Assembly: GCA_964405465.1 (NCBI GenBank)
Contig: CAYONZ010000077.1
Location: forward strand, 1 to 11,730
DNA: 11,730 nt
Source of the DNA: CAYONZ01 sp964405465
GTDB lineage: Bacteria > Bdellovibrionota > Bdellovibrionia > Bdellovibrionales > JAMPXM01
Reading direction: 5' to 3'
The notes beneath the pieces are model-generated. The model worked only from the letters and a program-made list of their open reading frames with translations. It searched no databases and was not told the DNA's origin. Positions within the stretch are counted from its first letter, which is position 1; each line of letters opens with the position of its first letter. Shown here piece by piece: positions 1-5,568 of the stretch. The position numbers and the translations under genes were made by a program.

Positions 1-1
1 T

Positions 2-832
2 CATGATCGAAGCAGTCGTCGCAATAAACCATTTGTAGCAATCAATTGCGGGGCACTTCGTGAAACCTTGCTTGAAAGCGAACTTTTTGGCCATGAAAAA
101 GGATCTTTTACTGGTGCCTACACTCGAAAGATTGGTTTGGCCGAAGCCGCCAATGGAGGAACACTCTTCTTAGACGAAATCGGTGAGTTGAGCCCAGGTA
201 TCCAGTCTAAGCTTTTGCGATTCATCCAAGAGGGAGAAATGTTTCGTGTTGGAGGAAAAGATCCAATTAAAGTGGACATCCGTCTTATCAGCGCGACCAA
301 CCGAGAGTTAGATGTGGAAGTGACTCGTGGTAATTTCCGCGAAGACCTTTACTATCGAATCAACACAATCAGCGTACATGCGCCTCCACTTCGTCGACGT
401 AAAGAAGACATCCCGTTGTTGATTGAGTATTTTCTTGCCAAAGGGGCTCATCGTGCATTGAATCGCGGACGTCAAATGAGCGAAGATGCAATGCAAATTT
501 TGATGCGCTATGACTGGCCAGGAAATATTCGAGAATTGCAAAACGTGTGTGAACGCTTACAGATTTTGGCTGATGGGCACACCATTATGCCAGGAGATCT
601 TCCTGAGAGCATCATTCATCCTGAACAAAAAGTGGTGACTGATGACTACGATCCAACTTTGACGATCTATGAGTTGGAGCGACGTTATATCATTAAAGCG
701 TTGACCTATTTTGATGGTAACAAGACGCAGGCTGCAAACGCTTTGGGAATCACGATAAAGACTTTGTACAATAAACTACATGAATATGGTGAGTTCGAAA
801 AATATGCAGTACACAGCAAGCCACGTCCCTAG
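2..832 (+). CDS. Sigma-54-dependent transcriptional activator (NtrC family), 5'-truncated
   Basis: This is the C-terminal 276 residues of an enhancer-binding protein that uses ATP hydrolysis to remodel sigma-54 RNA polymerase. The reading frame is open to the left window edge, so Walker A and any N-terminal receiver or sensor domain lie outside. Visible AAA+ marks, in order, are AINCGAL, ESELFGHEKGSFTGA (the sigma-54-contacting loop), GGTLFLDEIGEL (Walker B), RLISATNREL, and FREDLYYRI followed by PPLRRRKEDIP. WPGNIREL (sensor II) comes next. A Fis-type helix-turn-helix at the C-terminus (NKTQAANALGITIKTLYNKL) would bind DNA. The loop is GSFTGA rather than the usual GAFTGA; this is a known tolerated variant. 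Which promoters it controls cannot be told from the window. Family assignment is firm; the specific gene is unknown. Confidence 0.95.
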   Translation, partial: HDRSSRRNKPFVAINCGALRETLLESELFGHEKGSFTGAYTRKIGLAEAANGGTLFLDEIGELSPGIQSKLLRFIQEGEMFRVGGKDPIKVDIRLISATNRELDVEVTRGNFREDLYYRINTISVHAPPLRRRKEDIPLLIEYFLAKGAHRALNRGRQMSEDAMQILMRYDWPGNIRELQNVCERLQILADGHTIMPGDLPESIIHPEQKVVTDDYDPTLTIYELERRYIIKALTYFDGNKTQAANALGITIKTLYNKLHEYGEFEKYAVHSKPRP

Positions 833-870
833 TTAGCGGATACGGGCCATTTGCGCACACAGGTAAAAAT

Positions 871-901
871 AAAAAAGCGAACCCAAGGGTTCGCTTTTTT
901 T
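871..901. terminator. Bidirectional rho-independent terminator
   Basis: A near-perfect inverted repeat (AGCGAACCC / GGGTTCGCT with flanking A and T runs) is followed by seven T on the plus strand. On the minus strand it is followed by TTTTTTATTTTT. It lies between two converging genes, the sigma-54 activator and the histone-like gene, and can stop transcription from both sides. Confidence 0.9.
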
Positions 902-980
902 ATGCCACGATTTGTTTTGGACCGGTTCTAGTTTGAACCTTGCTGGGGCCGGGCTACCCCATTTAGATCAACAAAAATTA

Positions 981-1002
981 TTTAATTAGCGAGCTAATTA
1001 AA
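981..1002 (-). terminator. AT-rich hairpin at the end of the histone-like gene
   Basis: TTTAATTAGC (981-990) and GCTAATTAAA (993-1002) form a perfect 10-bp stem with a 2-base gap, so the real loop must open a few pairs. The gene's stop codon sits inside the right arm. On the minus strand the hairpin is followed by TAATTTTTGTT. It is a weak intrinsic terminator candidate, backed up by the stronger hairpin at 871-901. Confidence 0.5.
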
Positions 1003-1462
1003 AATAACCTTCGTCATCATCGCCTTCAAGATCTTCATCATCATCGTCTTCATCATCGTCGAAGTCGTTTGCAGGAGTGATATCTCCAAAGTTTTCATCT
1101 TCTAGTTCTTCTTCAAGATGTCCCGCGTGACCTTCTTCTTCAGAAGTTTCCATTGGTTGATATGGATTCGTAATTGCTGGAAGAACCTTTTTTTCTGCTT
1201 TAGGAGCAGTTGGCTTTTTCGCTGCGGTCTTCTTGGCAGCAGCTTTCTTCGGAGCCGCTTTTACTGTAGTTTTCGCCGCTTTTTTCGGAGCTGCTTTTGC
1301 AGTAGCTTTCTTTGTCGTTTTTTTAGCAGCCTTCTTAGTCGTAGCTTTTGCCGCTTTTTTTGGAGCTGCTTTCGCCGTCGCCTTTTTTACCGTCTTTTTA
1401 GCTGCTGGTTTTTTTGCCGCTTTTTTTGGAGCAGCCTTCTTTGTTGCTTTTTTCTTCGCCAT
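998..1462 (-). CDS. Histone H1-like Lys/Ala-rich protein with acidic C-terminal tail
   Basis: The 154-aa protein has two oppositely charged halves. Residues 1-92 are almost only Lys, Ala, Thr and Pro (KKA, KKAA, APKKAA units), like the tails of histone H1 and of bacterial H1-like proteins such as chlamydial Hc2 or AlgP. The 14-residue unit KKATAKAAPKKAAK occurs twice, at 26-39 and 51-64. A short linker (about 93-104, LPAITNPYQPME) leads to an acidic tail ending in DDDEDDDDEDLEGDDDEGYF. No globular fold or membrane segment is visible. The start is ATG preceded by AGGAG nine bases upstream. The basic half probably binds DNA or RNA non-specifically and the acidic half may compete with it or bind basic partners. 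Role in nucleoid compaction is inference. Low-complexity sequence makes family assignment by similarity unreliable. Confidence 0.85.
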   Translation of the reverse strand: MAKKKATKKAAPKKAAKKPAAKKTVKKATAKAAPKKAAKATTKKAAKKTTKKATAKAAPKKAAKTTVKAAPKKAAAKKTAAKKPTAPKAEKKVLPAITNPYQPMETSEEEGHAGHLEEELEDENFGDITPANDFDDDEDDDDEDLEGDDDEGYF

Positions 1463-1560
1463 GATTCGTTTCTCCTCTTGCCGATGAAACTAAAGGTTAA
1501 AATTCAAATGCACACCAATACTGTAATGAATAAAAAGCGCATTGCCTAGAAAAAAAATGA

Positions 1561-1577
1561 GACATTTTTTGCAAAAA
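1561..1577 (+). repeat. GACAYTTTTTGCAAAAA motif, copy 1
   Basis: This 17-base element contains the 12-bp perfect palindrome TTTTTGCAAAAA. A copy with one mismatch lies at 2752-2768 in the same orientation. It sits about 100 bases upstream of the histone-like gene's start codon. A protein-binding site is possible, but A/T-rich palindromes of this size can arise by chance. Confidence 0.4.
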
Positions 1578-1642
1578 GAGGCCGACAATAAAACAAGTGG
1601 GGTTTATGTGTCGAATCTCTATTTTGCAGGTAGAAATTGAAT

Positions 1643-1688
1643 AATTCCGACTCATCAGACATCAACATTAAGCCGATGAGTCGGAGTT
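1643..1688 (-). terminator. Hairpin downstream of the lipoprotein gene
   Basis: CCGACTCATC (1647-1656) pairs perfectly with GATGAGTCGG (1675-1684), and pairing extends outward through an A-T/T-A flank with one G-U. It starts eight bases past the lipoprotein stop codon. The minus-strand sequence after it (AATTATTCAATTTC) is only moderately T-rich, and the loop is 18 bases, so it is a probable rather than textbook intrinsic terminator. Confidence 0.6.
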
Positions 1689-1695
1689 CTATGTC

Positions 1696-2478
1696 TTAAA
1701 GATTGTCGTCAATGATTCGAGCGACACTCGCTGGAAGCTTCAACGCTAGATAAAAACCACCTTGAAAGTTCATTTTTGCCGGAATCAAATTGAAGTAGCC
1801 CATAACCACTTGTCTATCGTCTTGAATCGGAATCTGTAAATCAATCCGTGGATCTTTGCTGGTGCCTACGAAAATAGCAAATACTCCTGGGCTGAAGTAC
1901 ATTGACACGCTTGTGTTGTCGAATGGCAATTTGATCGCCACCTTCGGTAACTCGCCGTCAGGGATAGCGGGAAGCGGGTCGCCATTGGGAAGGCGGCCAG
2001 GCGCCACTTGCTTGAGGCCTCGGGTGAAATATCCCATAGGAATGTGTGCCACCAAAGTCAGGCGGCCCTCTTTTGAAGTTTCGACCGTCAAAAAAGCTCC
2101 AGAAATTTTGTCGATAGGGTACTTGACCTTCATTTGCCCCAGTTCCGGGAGAGGCAAGAGCGGGATTTGAATTAGAACCATTTTATTTTCTTTGTCCAAA
2201 CGAACCACTTGGGAGGACCCAAATAGCGGATTGGTACTCAGGCTACCTTGAAATGAAAAATCCTTCCATTCCGGTGTATTGGGAGTCGGTGTTGGAGGCA
2301 CGGGTGATGGATCGCAGGCGCTACCCACACATTCAGTGATATTGTCTTTGTGGCCAGCGCTATTGGCACCAGAAAATCCTGGTGCACATCCTGCGAGCAC
2401 TACACTTAGGGCTGTTAGGAGGGTCGCGGCGAAAGCGCTTCCGGTCTTTGGATTTGGGTGTTTCGTTTTTGTTTTCAT
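1696..2478 (-). CDS. Predicted lipoprotein of unknown function, FliA-type promoter
   Basis: The 260-aa protein begins with a basic stretch and a hydrophobic segment (about residues 14-29) ending in the lipobox LAGC, so Cys31 is the expected lipidated residue after signal peptidase II cleavage. A linker follows with two more cysteines (C50, C55) and a Pro/Thr run (PVPPTPTPNTP), then a roughly 190-residue beta-rich-looking domain that I do not recognise. The residue after the lipid Cys is Ala, not Asp, consistent with outer membrane sorting by the E. coli rule, which may not hold here. The start is ATG with GGAG five bases upstream. A strong FliA promoter match lies about 70-95 bases upstream and the next gene is flagellin, so a role in the flagellum or motility is inferred. 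No catalytic motif was seen. Confidence 0.85.
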   Translation of the reverse strand: MKTKTKHPNPKTGSAFAATLLTALSVVLAGCAPGFSGANSAGHKDNITECVGSACDPSPVPPTPTPNTPEWKDFSFQGSLSTNPLFGSSQVVRLDKENKMVLIQIPLLPLPELGQMKVKYPIDKISGAFLTVETSKEGRLTLVAHIPMGYFTRGLKQVAPGRLPNGDPLPAIPDGELPKVAIKLPFDNTSVSMYFSPGVFAIFVGTSKDPRIDLQIPIQDDRQVVMGYFNLIPAKMNFQGGFYLALKLPASVARIIDDNL

Positions 2479-2546
2479 CTGATCTCCAGGAGTGAGTGGG
2501 GTTAAACGTTCAGGTCACTCAGCGGCTCATTGCAGAGCCATGATAC

Positions 2547-2573
2547 TTATCGACAGAGGTCGGTCAGACTTAA
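2547..2573 (-). promoter_or_regulatory. FliA (sigma-28) promoter for the lipoprotein gene
   Basis: Read on the minus strand: TTAAGTCT, 11 bases, GTCGATAA. The flagellar sigma-28 consensus is TAAAGTTT-N11-GCCGATAA, so the -35 matches 6 of 8, the -10 matches 7 of 8 and the spacer is exact. Transcription would start near 2540, giving a leader of roughly 60 bases before the lipoprotein ATG at 2478. Confidence 0.7.
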
Positions 2574-2751
2574 ATCTAAAACTTGCGAAAACTCGAAAAC
2601 TTTTTTTGCAGAAAAATGAAAACAAATCAAAGTGCAGGGCCTTGGTCTAGGCGCCATACAGAATTCACTGAAAGCGTGGCTAAAATAAACATTATTTATG
2701 GAACCAGTCTCACTGCCGTCTCAGTTTCGAGACTCACCGCGATTACTTTTC

Positions 2752-2768
2752 GACACTTTTTGCAAAAA
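2752..2768 (+). repeat. GACAYTTTTTGCAAAAA motif, copy 2
   Basis: Sixteen of 17 bases match the copy at 1561-1577, including the perfect palindrome TTTTTGCAAAAA. It lies between the flagellin terminator and the lipoprotein promoter, about 180 bases upstream of that promoter. Confidence 0.4.
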
Positions 2769-2811
2769 TAAGATCAGTTTTTTGAATCACCTATCGAGAG
2801 TGGACTGCTTT

Positions 2812-2844
2812 GAAAACAAAATGGCCCAGTAGGGTACTGGGCCA
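2812..2844 (-). terminator. Rho-independent terminator of the flagellin gene
   Basis: TGGCCCAGTA (2822-2831) and TACTGGGCCA (2835-2844) form a perfect 10-bp GC-rich stem with a 3-base loop. On the minus strand it is followed directly by TTTTGTTTTC. It lies 36 bases past the flagellin stop codon. Confidence 0.93.
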
Positions 2845-2880
2845 CAGAAACAATCTAGATTTTGCTATTTCAAATCGAGA

Positions 2881-3714
2881 TCAACCAATCAACTTAAGAG
2901 CCATTTGGTCTTTCTGATTTGCTTGAGCCAAAGTCGCTGTCGCAGCTTGAAGCAAGATATTGTTTCGGGTCATTTCTGCTGTCGCGCCCGCAACGTCTGT
3001 ATCTCTAATTCGGCTGTTTGCAGCACTCATGTTCTCTTCGAACACACCCAAGTTGTTCACTGTTGAAGTCAAACGGTTTTGAAGGGCACCAAGATTTGAA
3101 CGCATATTGTTCACATTATCTTGAGCCATATCAAGTTTCGCAAGGGCTTCCTGTGCTCCGCCTTTTTGCGAAAAGTCGATACCATCAATTCCGAGAGCAT
3201 CTAGAGTTGCTACGTTTTCAGAAGCTTTGAAGCTAATGCGGTCATCAAACTCACTGTTGTTGATACCGACCTGAAAGTCGTATGTTGGAGTTGTTCCATC
3301 TAGCAACTTAGTTTTTCCCCAAGTTGTAACCTGTGCGATACGTTGCGCTTCATCCTTGAGCTGCACGACTTCCTTATTGATGTAACCACGTTCGTTGTCA
3401 CTCACTGTATCGGAAGCGGCCTGCATGCCCAATTCACGGAGACGTACCACGATGTTGCCAATTTCGTTCAAACCACCCTCTGCAGTTTGTACGAGAGAGA
3501 TACCATCGTTTGCGTTTCGGTTTGCTTGTCTTGTTGATCGAACTTGCGCTTTCAAGTTTTCTGAAATCGCGAGCCCCGCAGCGTCGTCGGCAGCTTTGTT
3601 GATTCGGCTACCACTTGATAGCTTCTCCATACTGCTTTGAACTACGCTTTGCGTGTTTCCTAAGTTTCTTTGTGCATTCACTGACGCTATATTTGTTGTA
3701 ATACGAAAACCCAT
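2881..3714 (-). CDS. Flagellin (filament subunit), minimal D0-D1 type
   Basis: This 277-aa protein is the structural subunit of the flagellar filament, exported through the flagellar type III system. The N-terminal D0/D1 region is classic: LSSGSRINKAADDAAGLAIS at residues 32-51, AEGGLNEIGNI near 79, and the conserved LRELGMQAAS near 92-101. The C-terminal D1/D0 region has VNNLGVFEENMSAANSRIRD (219-238) and ends in ATATLAQANQKDQMALKLIG. Only about 80 residues separate the two conserved parts, so the variable D2/D3 domains are absent, a length typical of Bdellovibrio-like flagellins. The start is ATG with GGAGG eight bases upstream; a downstream terminator suggests a single-gene transcript. The genome may carry other flagellin copies, so no fliC number is given. 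Confidence 0.95.
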   Translation of the reverse strand: MGFRITTNIASVNAQRNLGNTQSVVQSSMEKLSSGSRINKAADDAAGLAISENLKAQVRSTRQANRNANDGISLVQTAEGGLNEIGNIVVRLRELGMQAASDTVSDNERGYINKEVVQLKDEAQRIAQVTTWGKTKLLDGTTPTYDFQVGINNSEFDDRISFKASENVATLDALGIDGIDFSQKGGAQEALAKLDMAQDNVNNMRSNLGALQNRLTSTVNNLGVFEENMSAANSRIRDTDVAGATAEMTRNNILLQAATATLAQANQKDQMALKLIG

Positions 3715-3718
3715 TTAT

Positions 3719-3745
3719 CTATCCTCCATTAAATTTTTTAAACAT
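3719..3745 (-). CDS. Possible 8-aa leader peptide upstream of flagellin
   Basis: ATG followed by FKKFNGG and TAG. It has an ideal ribosome-binding site, AAGGAGGT, eight bases upstream of the ATG, stronger than that of most genes here. Its stop codon is four bases before the flagellin ATG and its last two Gly codons form the flagellin GGAGG. Ribosomes ending here could re-initiate on flagellin. Alternatively the AAGGAGGT is a ribosome standby or regulatory site. Translation is unproven. Confidence 0.35.
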   Translation of the reverse strand: MFKKFNGG

Positions 3746-3762
3746 CTTAAAGACCTCCTTGT
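3725..3762 (-). promoter_or_regulatory. Candidate CsrA-binding sites over the leader ribosome-binding sites
   Basis: ACAAGGA (3762-3756) matches the CsrA core ACARGGA and overlaps the AAGGAGGT site. ATGGA (3729-3725) overlaps the flagellin GGAGG and has the minimal ANGGA core. Together with the site at 3845-3853 they could allow CsrA to block flagellin translation, as known for the Bacillus hag leader with its FliW antagonist. No csrA or fliW gene is in the window. Confidence 0.35.
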
Positions 3763-3839
3763 TTCATTTTTTTACCCCACAATTCTTTTAGCGCTGGGGC
3801 ACGGCATCCGAGCCATTGTACAATTGTTTGAGTTAACAA
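3747..3839 (-). CDS. Possible 30-aa leader ORF upstream of flagellin
   Basis: A TTG start preceded by AAGGA five bases upstream opens 30 codons, beginning MLTQTIVQWLG and ending GKKMKQGGL. Its last codons contain the AAGGAGGT of the 8-aa ORF, whose ATG starts one base after this stop. The peptide is not recognised and TTG starts are weak evidence. It may only be an open stretch inside an untranslated leader. Confidence 0.2.
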   Translation of the reverse strand: MLTQTIVQWLGCRAPALKELWGKKMKQGGL

Positions 3840-3844
3840 TTTAT

Positions 3845-3853
3845 TCCTTGTAC
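3845..3853 (-). promoter_or_regulatory. Candidate high-affinity CsrA site
   Basis: On the minus strand GTACAAGGA matches the first nine positions of the SELEX-derived CsrA consensus RUACARGGAUGU. It is about 130 bases upstream of the flagellin start, in the same leader as the second site around 3759, as expected for dual-site CsrA binding. Confidence 0.35.
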
Positions 3854-3987
3854 TTTTGTTTTCTTCCCTGAAGCGCCTCCTTTCTCAATTTCTTGATCAC
3901 ACTCAAGAGAACCTGACCTGGGTTCCCTTTGCGAATCCTACGCCTAATAGGGTTAGCGTCAGAAACAACTGATCGCTTACATTTCAC

Positions 3988-4014
3988 TCATCGGGGAGTG
4001 GGGGTGTTTCTTGA
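3988..4014 (-). promoter_or_regulatory. FliA (sigma-28)-like promoter candidate for flagellin
   Basis: Read on the minus strand: TCAAGAAA, 11 bases, CCCGATGA. Against TAAAGTTT-N11-GCCGATAA the -35 matches 4 of 8 and the -10 matches 6 of 8, with the exact spacer and the CGAT core. It is the best match I found upstream of the flagellin gene, but weaker than the one at 2547-2573. Start of transcription would be near 3981. Confidence 0.45.
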
Positions 4015-4363
4015 CAGGACATGAGACCTGAATTCGCTAAACAAAAAAAATTGACAGTAGATTTGGCTCTTGGTCTTAGGACAAAAGAGCTGAGATCATT
4101 GTGTGTTGCGGGTCTTCGGTCTTGTCCAAGTCTTGCCAATAATGACTTCGGTCGTGGTCTATAAGCAAAAAGACCAGGGTGAAAAGTTGACATTAAAAAT
4201 TCAGACTGCGGCGATTTGCATTTTTTTTTGACGGTCTCTGGCAATTTTTCTGGTGAGTTCTGTGAAAATTTCTTGCGGCAGTTTCAGTTGCGACTTCTAT
4301 CACGGAGAATTTACCTGCACTTGTCACAGTGGCACGGGTAAGTGCAGCAATACAATTGCTATT
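4015..4363. other. Intergenic region between flagellin promoter and hydrolase gene
   Basis: No convincing gene. The stretch 4066-4176 is rich in GGTCTT and its complement and can form hairpins: GCTCTT / AAGAGC at 4066-4090 with inner GTC / GAC, and perfect TGGTCT / AGACCA at 4155-4176. A perfect AGCAAT / ATTGCT hairpin at 4346-4360 follows the hydrolase stop codon but has no T-run. TGCACTT (4316-4322) pairs with AAGTGCA (4340-4346). Three TTGACA hexamers on the plus strand (4011, 4051, 4187) have no matching -10. No clear terminator for the hydrolase gene was found. Confidence 0.4.
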
Positions 4364-5302
4364 CTAAACCAAGGTTTGCAAAAAAATCTGGATCTGCTCT
4401 GCTGCCCAGTCAGGTTCACACTCCTGAATATGATGTCCTGATTGAGGGTGACTGACAAATTTTCGAGGTTGTAGTGTTTGTTGCAAGCGTAAAAGACTGG
4501 TTGGATCCACCCAGGGGTCGGCCTGGGCTTCAACGATCATCACCTTTTCACCCAAACCATTCAGGTCCTCAGGTATTCGGGGGTCAGTTAAGGTCGCAAG
4601 TGCCTTTTGAATACAAATGAGTGCAGATCGATTGTTAATATATGGTCTCATATAATAGTCGATTGATTCGCGGTGAATGTGTTGCGGGTATCCTACAACT
4701 GAGCGCAGAATTGCATAGATCAGACCAGAATTAAGAATCAAAATGGCGATTGGCCAAAGAAGGACATAGACCAAAAGTCCTAGGGTCTTTATTTTTTCAT
4801 TTGGAGCAGCCGCTGGAGCCAGACCGATAACCGCGCGAATTTGTGAAGAGTGTTTCTTTAGAAGCCAAATTGAGAGTAACCCGCCCATCGAGCTGCCAAT
4901 CATGATGGGATTAACTATACCAATAGCCTGAAGTGTTCTCCATAGGCGATCGGCCTGCGAATCCAGGTCAAATTCGGAGTTTGGATCTTTGTCAGAAGCG
5001 CCGAAGCCGAAAAGATCGAGTTGGGTGACTCGAAAGTTTCGTTCAAGCATTGGAGCCAGAAAGCGCCAAGTGTAAATATTAGCGCCAATTCCGTGAACCA
5101 GCACTAGGTCGGGGCCATTGCCTTTCTGTATGTATCTAACTCGGCCCTCTGATATCGACGCATAATTTGATGCGCTTGCAAGGTAAAACTCTCTGTTTCG
5201 CAGCCGCAGCCAATCGACAAAAGACCACAACACCCAAAATAACAAAATGACTAGCAAGGCCGTAAAGAAAAATAGAGGGAGAGAGGCTGATACAAAGGTC
5301 AT
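4364..5302 (-). CDS. Membrane-anchored alpha/beta hydrolase
   Basis: The 312-aa protein has a hydrophobic N-terminal anchor (about residues 8-29), then an alpha/beta hydrolase fold. The oxyanion motif is HGIGAN (70-75). GSSMGG (136-141) is the nucleophile elbow with Ser138 as nucleophile, Asp262 in QADPWVD is the likely acid, and His290 in SGHH is the likely catalytic His. The sequence DLFGFGASDKD near 96-106 is typical of esterase, C-C hydrolase and dehalogenase-like members, and a hydrophobic lid region (about 174-200) may bind lipid-like substrates. Substrate is unknown. The ATG at 5302 is chosen over an in-frame TTG at 5305: it has GGAG eight bases upstream and overlaps the stop of the preceding gene as TGATG, so the two are probably translationally coupled. 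Confidence 0.92.
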   Translation of the reverse strand: MTFVSASLPLFFFTALLVILLFWVLWSFVDWLRLRNREFYLASASNYASISEGRVRYIQKGNGPDLVLVHGIGANIYTWRFLAPMLERNFRVTQLDLFGFGASDKDPNSEFDLDSQADRLWRTLQAIGIVNPIMIGSSMGGLLSIWLLKKHSSQIRAVIGLAPAAAPNEKIKTLGLLVYVLLWPIAILILNSGLIYAILRSVVGYPQHIHRESIDYYMRPYINNRSALICIQKALATLTDPRIPEDLNGLGEKVMIVEAQADPWVDPTSLLRLQQTLQPRKFVSHPQSGHHIQECEPDWAAEQIQIFLQTLV

Positions 5303-5568
5303 CAATCAATCTCCAAGAACCGACAATAGGCAATTTTGCCCATCAGGCTATAGGCTTTTTGCTGATCCTCGTACATATGTTTTGGAGGGTTATAGCCAAT
5401 TGAACAAAACTTGTTTAGCGCATCGAAATGCGAACACTGTTCGCAGTAATAGATGAAGTCTTGCTTGATAAATCGACTTGGGCTGACGCGGTCGAACCGT
5501 GGGCTTCGTCTAATACGTTTCGGGCTTGGGCTCTGGTGAGGGGGAGAGTTTTTGTTTGGTCCACGCAT
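5302..5568 (-). CDS. Small four-cysteine protein of unknown function
   Basis: The 88-aa protein has a Pro/Ser/Arg-rich, basic and probably disordered N-terminus (residues 1-35) and a compact C-terminal part with four cysteines: YCEQC (C42, C45), C55 and C82, spacing C-x2-C-x9-C-x26-C. This could bind zinc or an iron-sulfur cluster; which one cannot be told. The ATG at 5568 is chosen because AAGGA lies seven bases upstream; a longer open frame to 5802 runs into clpB on the other strand and has no better start. It shares the TGATG junction with the membrane hydrolase and is divergent from clpB, with about 108 bases between them for promoters. I do not recognise a named family. Confidence 0.8.
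   Translation of the reverse strand: MRGPNKNSPPHQSPSPKRIRRSPRFDRVSPSRFIKQDFIYYCEQCSHFDALNKFCSIGYNPPKHMYEDQQKAYSLMGKIAYCRFLEID

Larger units (their letters stand above)
2479..2880. other. Intergenic region between lipoprotein and flagellin genes
   Basis: No convincing gene is present in these 400 bases. It holds the FliA promoter of the lipoprotein (2547-2573), the second copy of the palindromic motif (2752-2768) and the flagellin terminator (2812-2844). A short open frame on the plus strand (2583-2771) lacks a ribosome-binding site and recognisable composition. A small inverted repeat GTCTC-AGTTTC-GAGAC lies around 2718-2733. Confidence 0.6.
3715..3981 (-). promoter_or_regulatory. Long structured 5' leader of the flagellin mRNA
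   Basis: If the FliA-like promoter at 3988-4014 is used, the flagellin transcript carries a leader of about 265 bases. It can form hairpins at 3941-3958 (CGC-TAA / TTA-GCG with one bulge), 3909-3925 (GAACC / GGTTC), 3891-3908 (perfect TCTTGA / TCAAGA), 3822-3841 (perfect AATTGTT / AACAATT) and 3773-3801 (TACCCCA / TGGGGCA with one G-U). It does not match the cyclic-di-GMP, cobalamin or other riboswitch cores I can recall. Two close CsrA consensus matches, the GGAGG ribosome-binding site and short ORFs lie in its 3' half. Post-transcriptional control of flagellin is inferred. Confidence 0.45.

Noticed and set aside
1118..1549. Open frames on the plus strand opposite the histone-like gene, rich in Phe, Ala and Ser
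   Set aside because: They are the reverse complement of Lys/Ala codons and the acidic tail; no ribosome-binding site and extreme composition explained by the minus-strand gene.
2583..2771. 62-codon plus-strand frame in the gap between lipoprotein and flagellin genes
   Set aside because: TTG start, no ribosome-binding site, no recognisable composition; overlaps the palindromic motif.
3773..3801. TACCCCA / TGGGGCA hairpin near a T-run as a terminator
   Set aside because: The T-run lies on the wrong side of the stem for either strand.
4011..4192. Three TTGACA hexamers as sigma-70 -35 boxes on the plus strand
   Set aside because: None has a TATAAT-like hexamer 16-18 bases downstream, and no plus-strand gene follows.
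3984..4244. 86-codon minus-strand frame upstream of flagellin
   Set aside because: TTG start with no ribosome-binding site, unusual composition, and it runs through the hairpin cluster and the candidate promoter.
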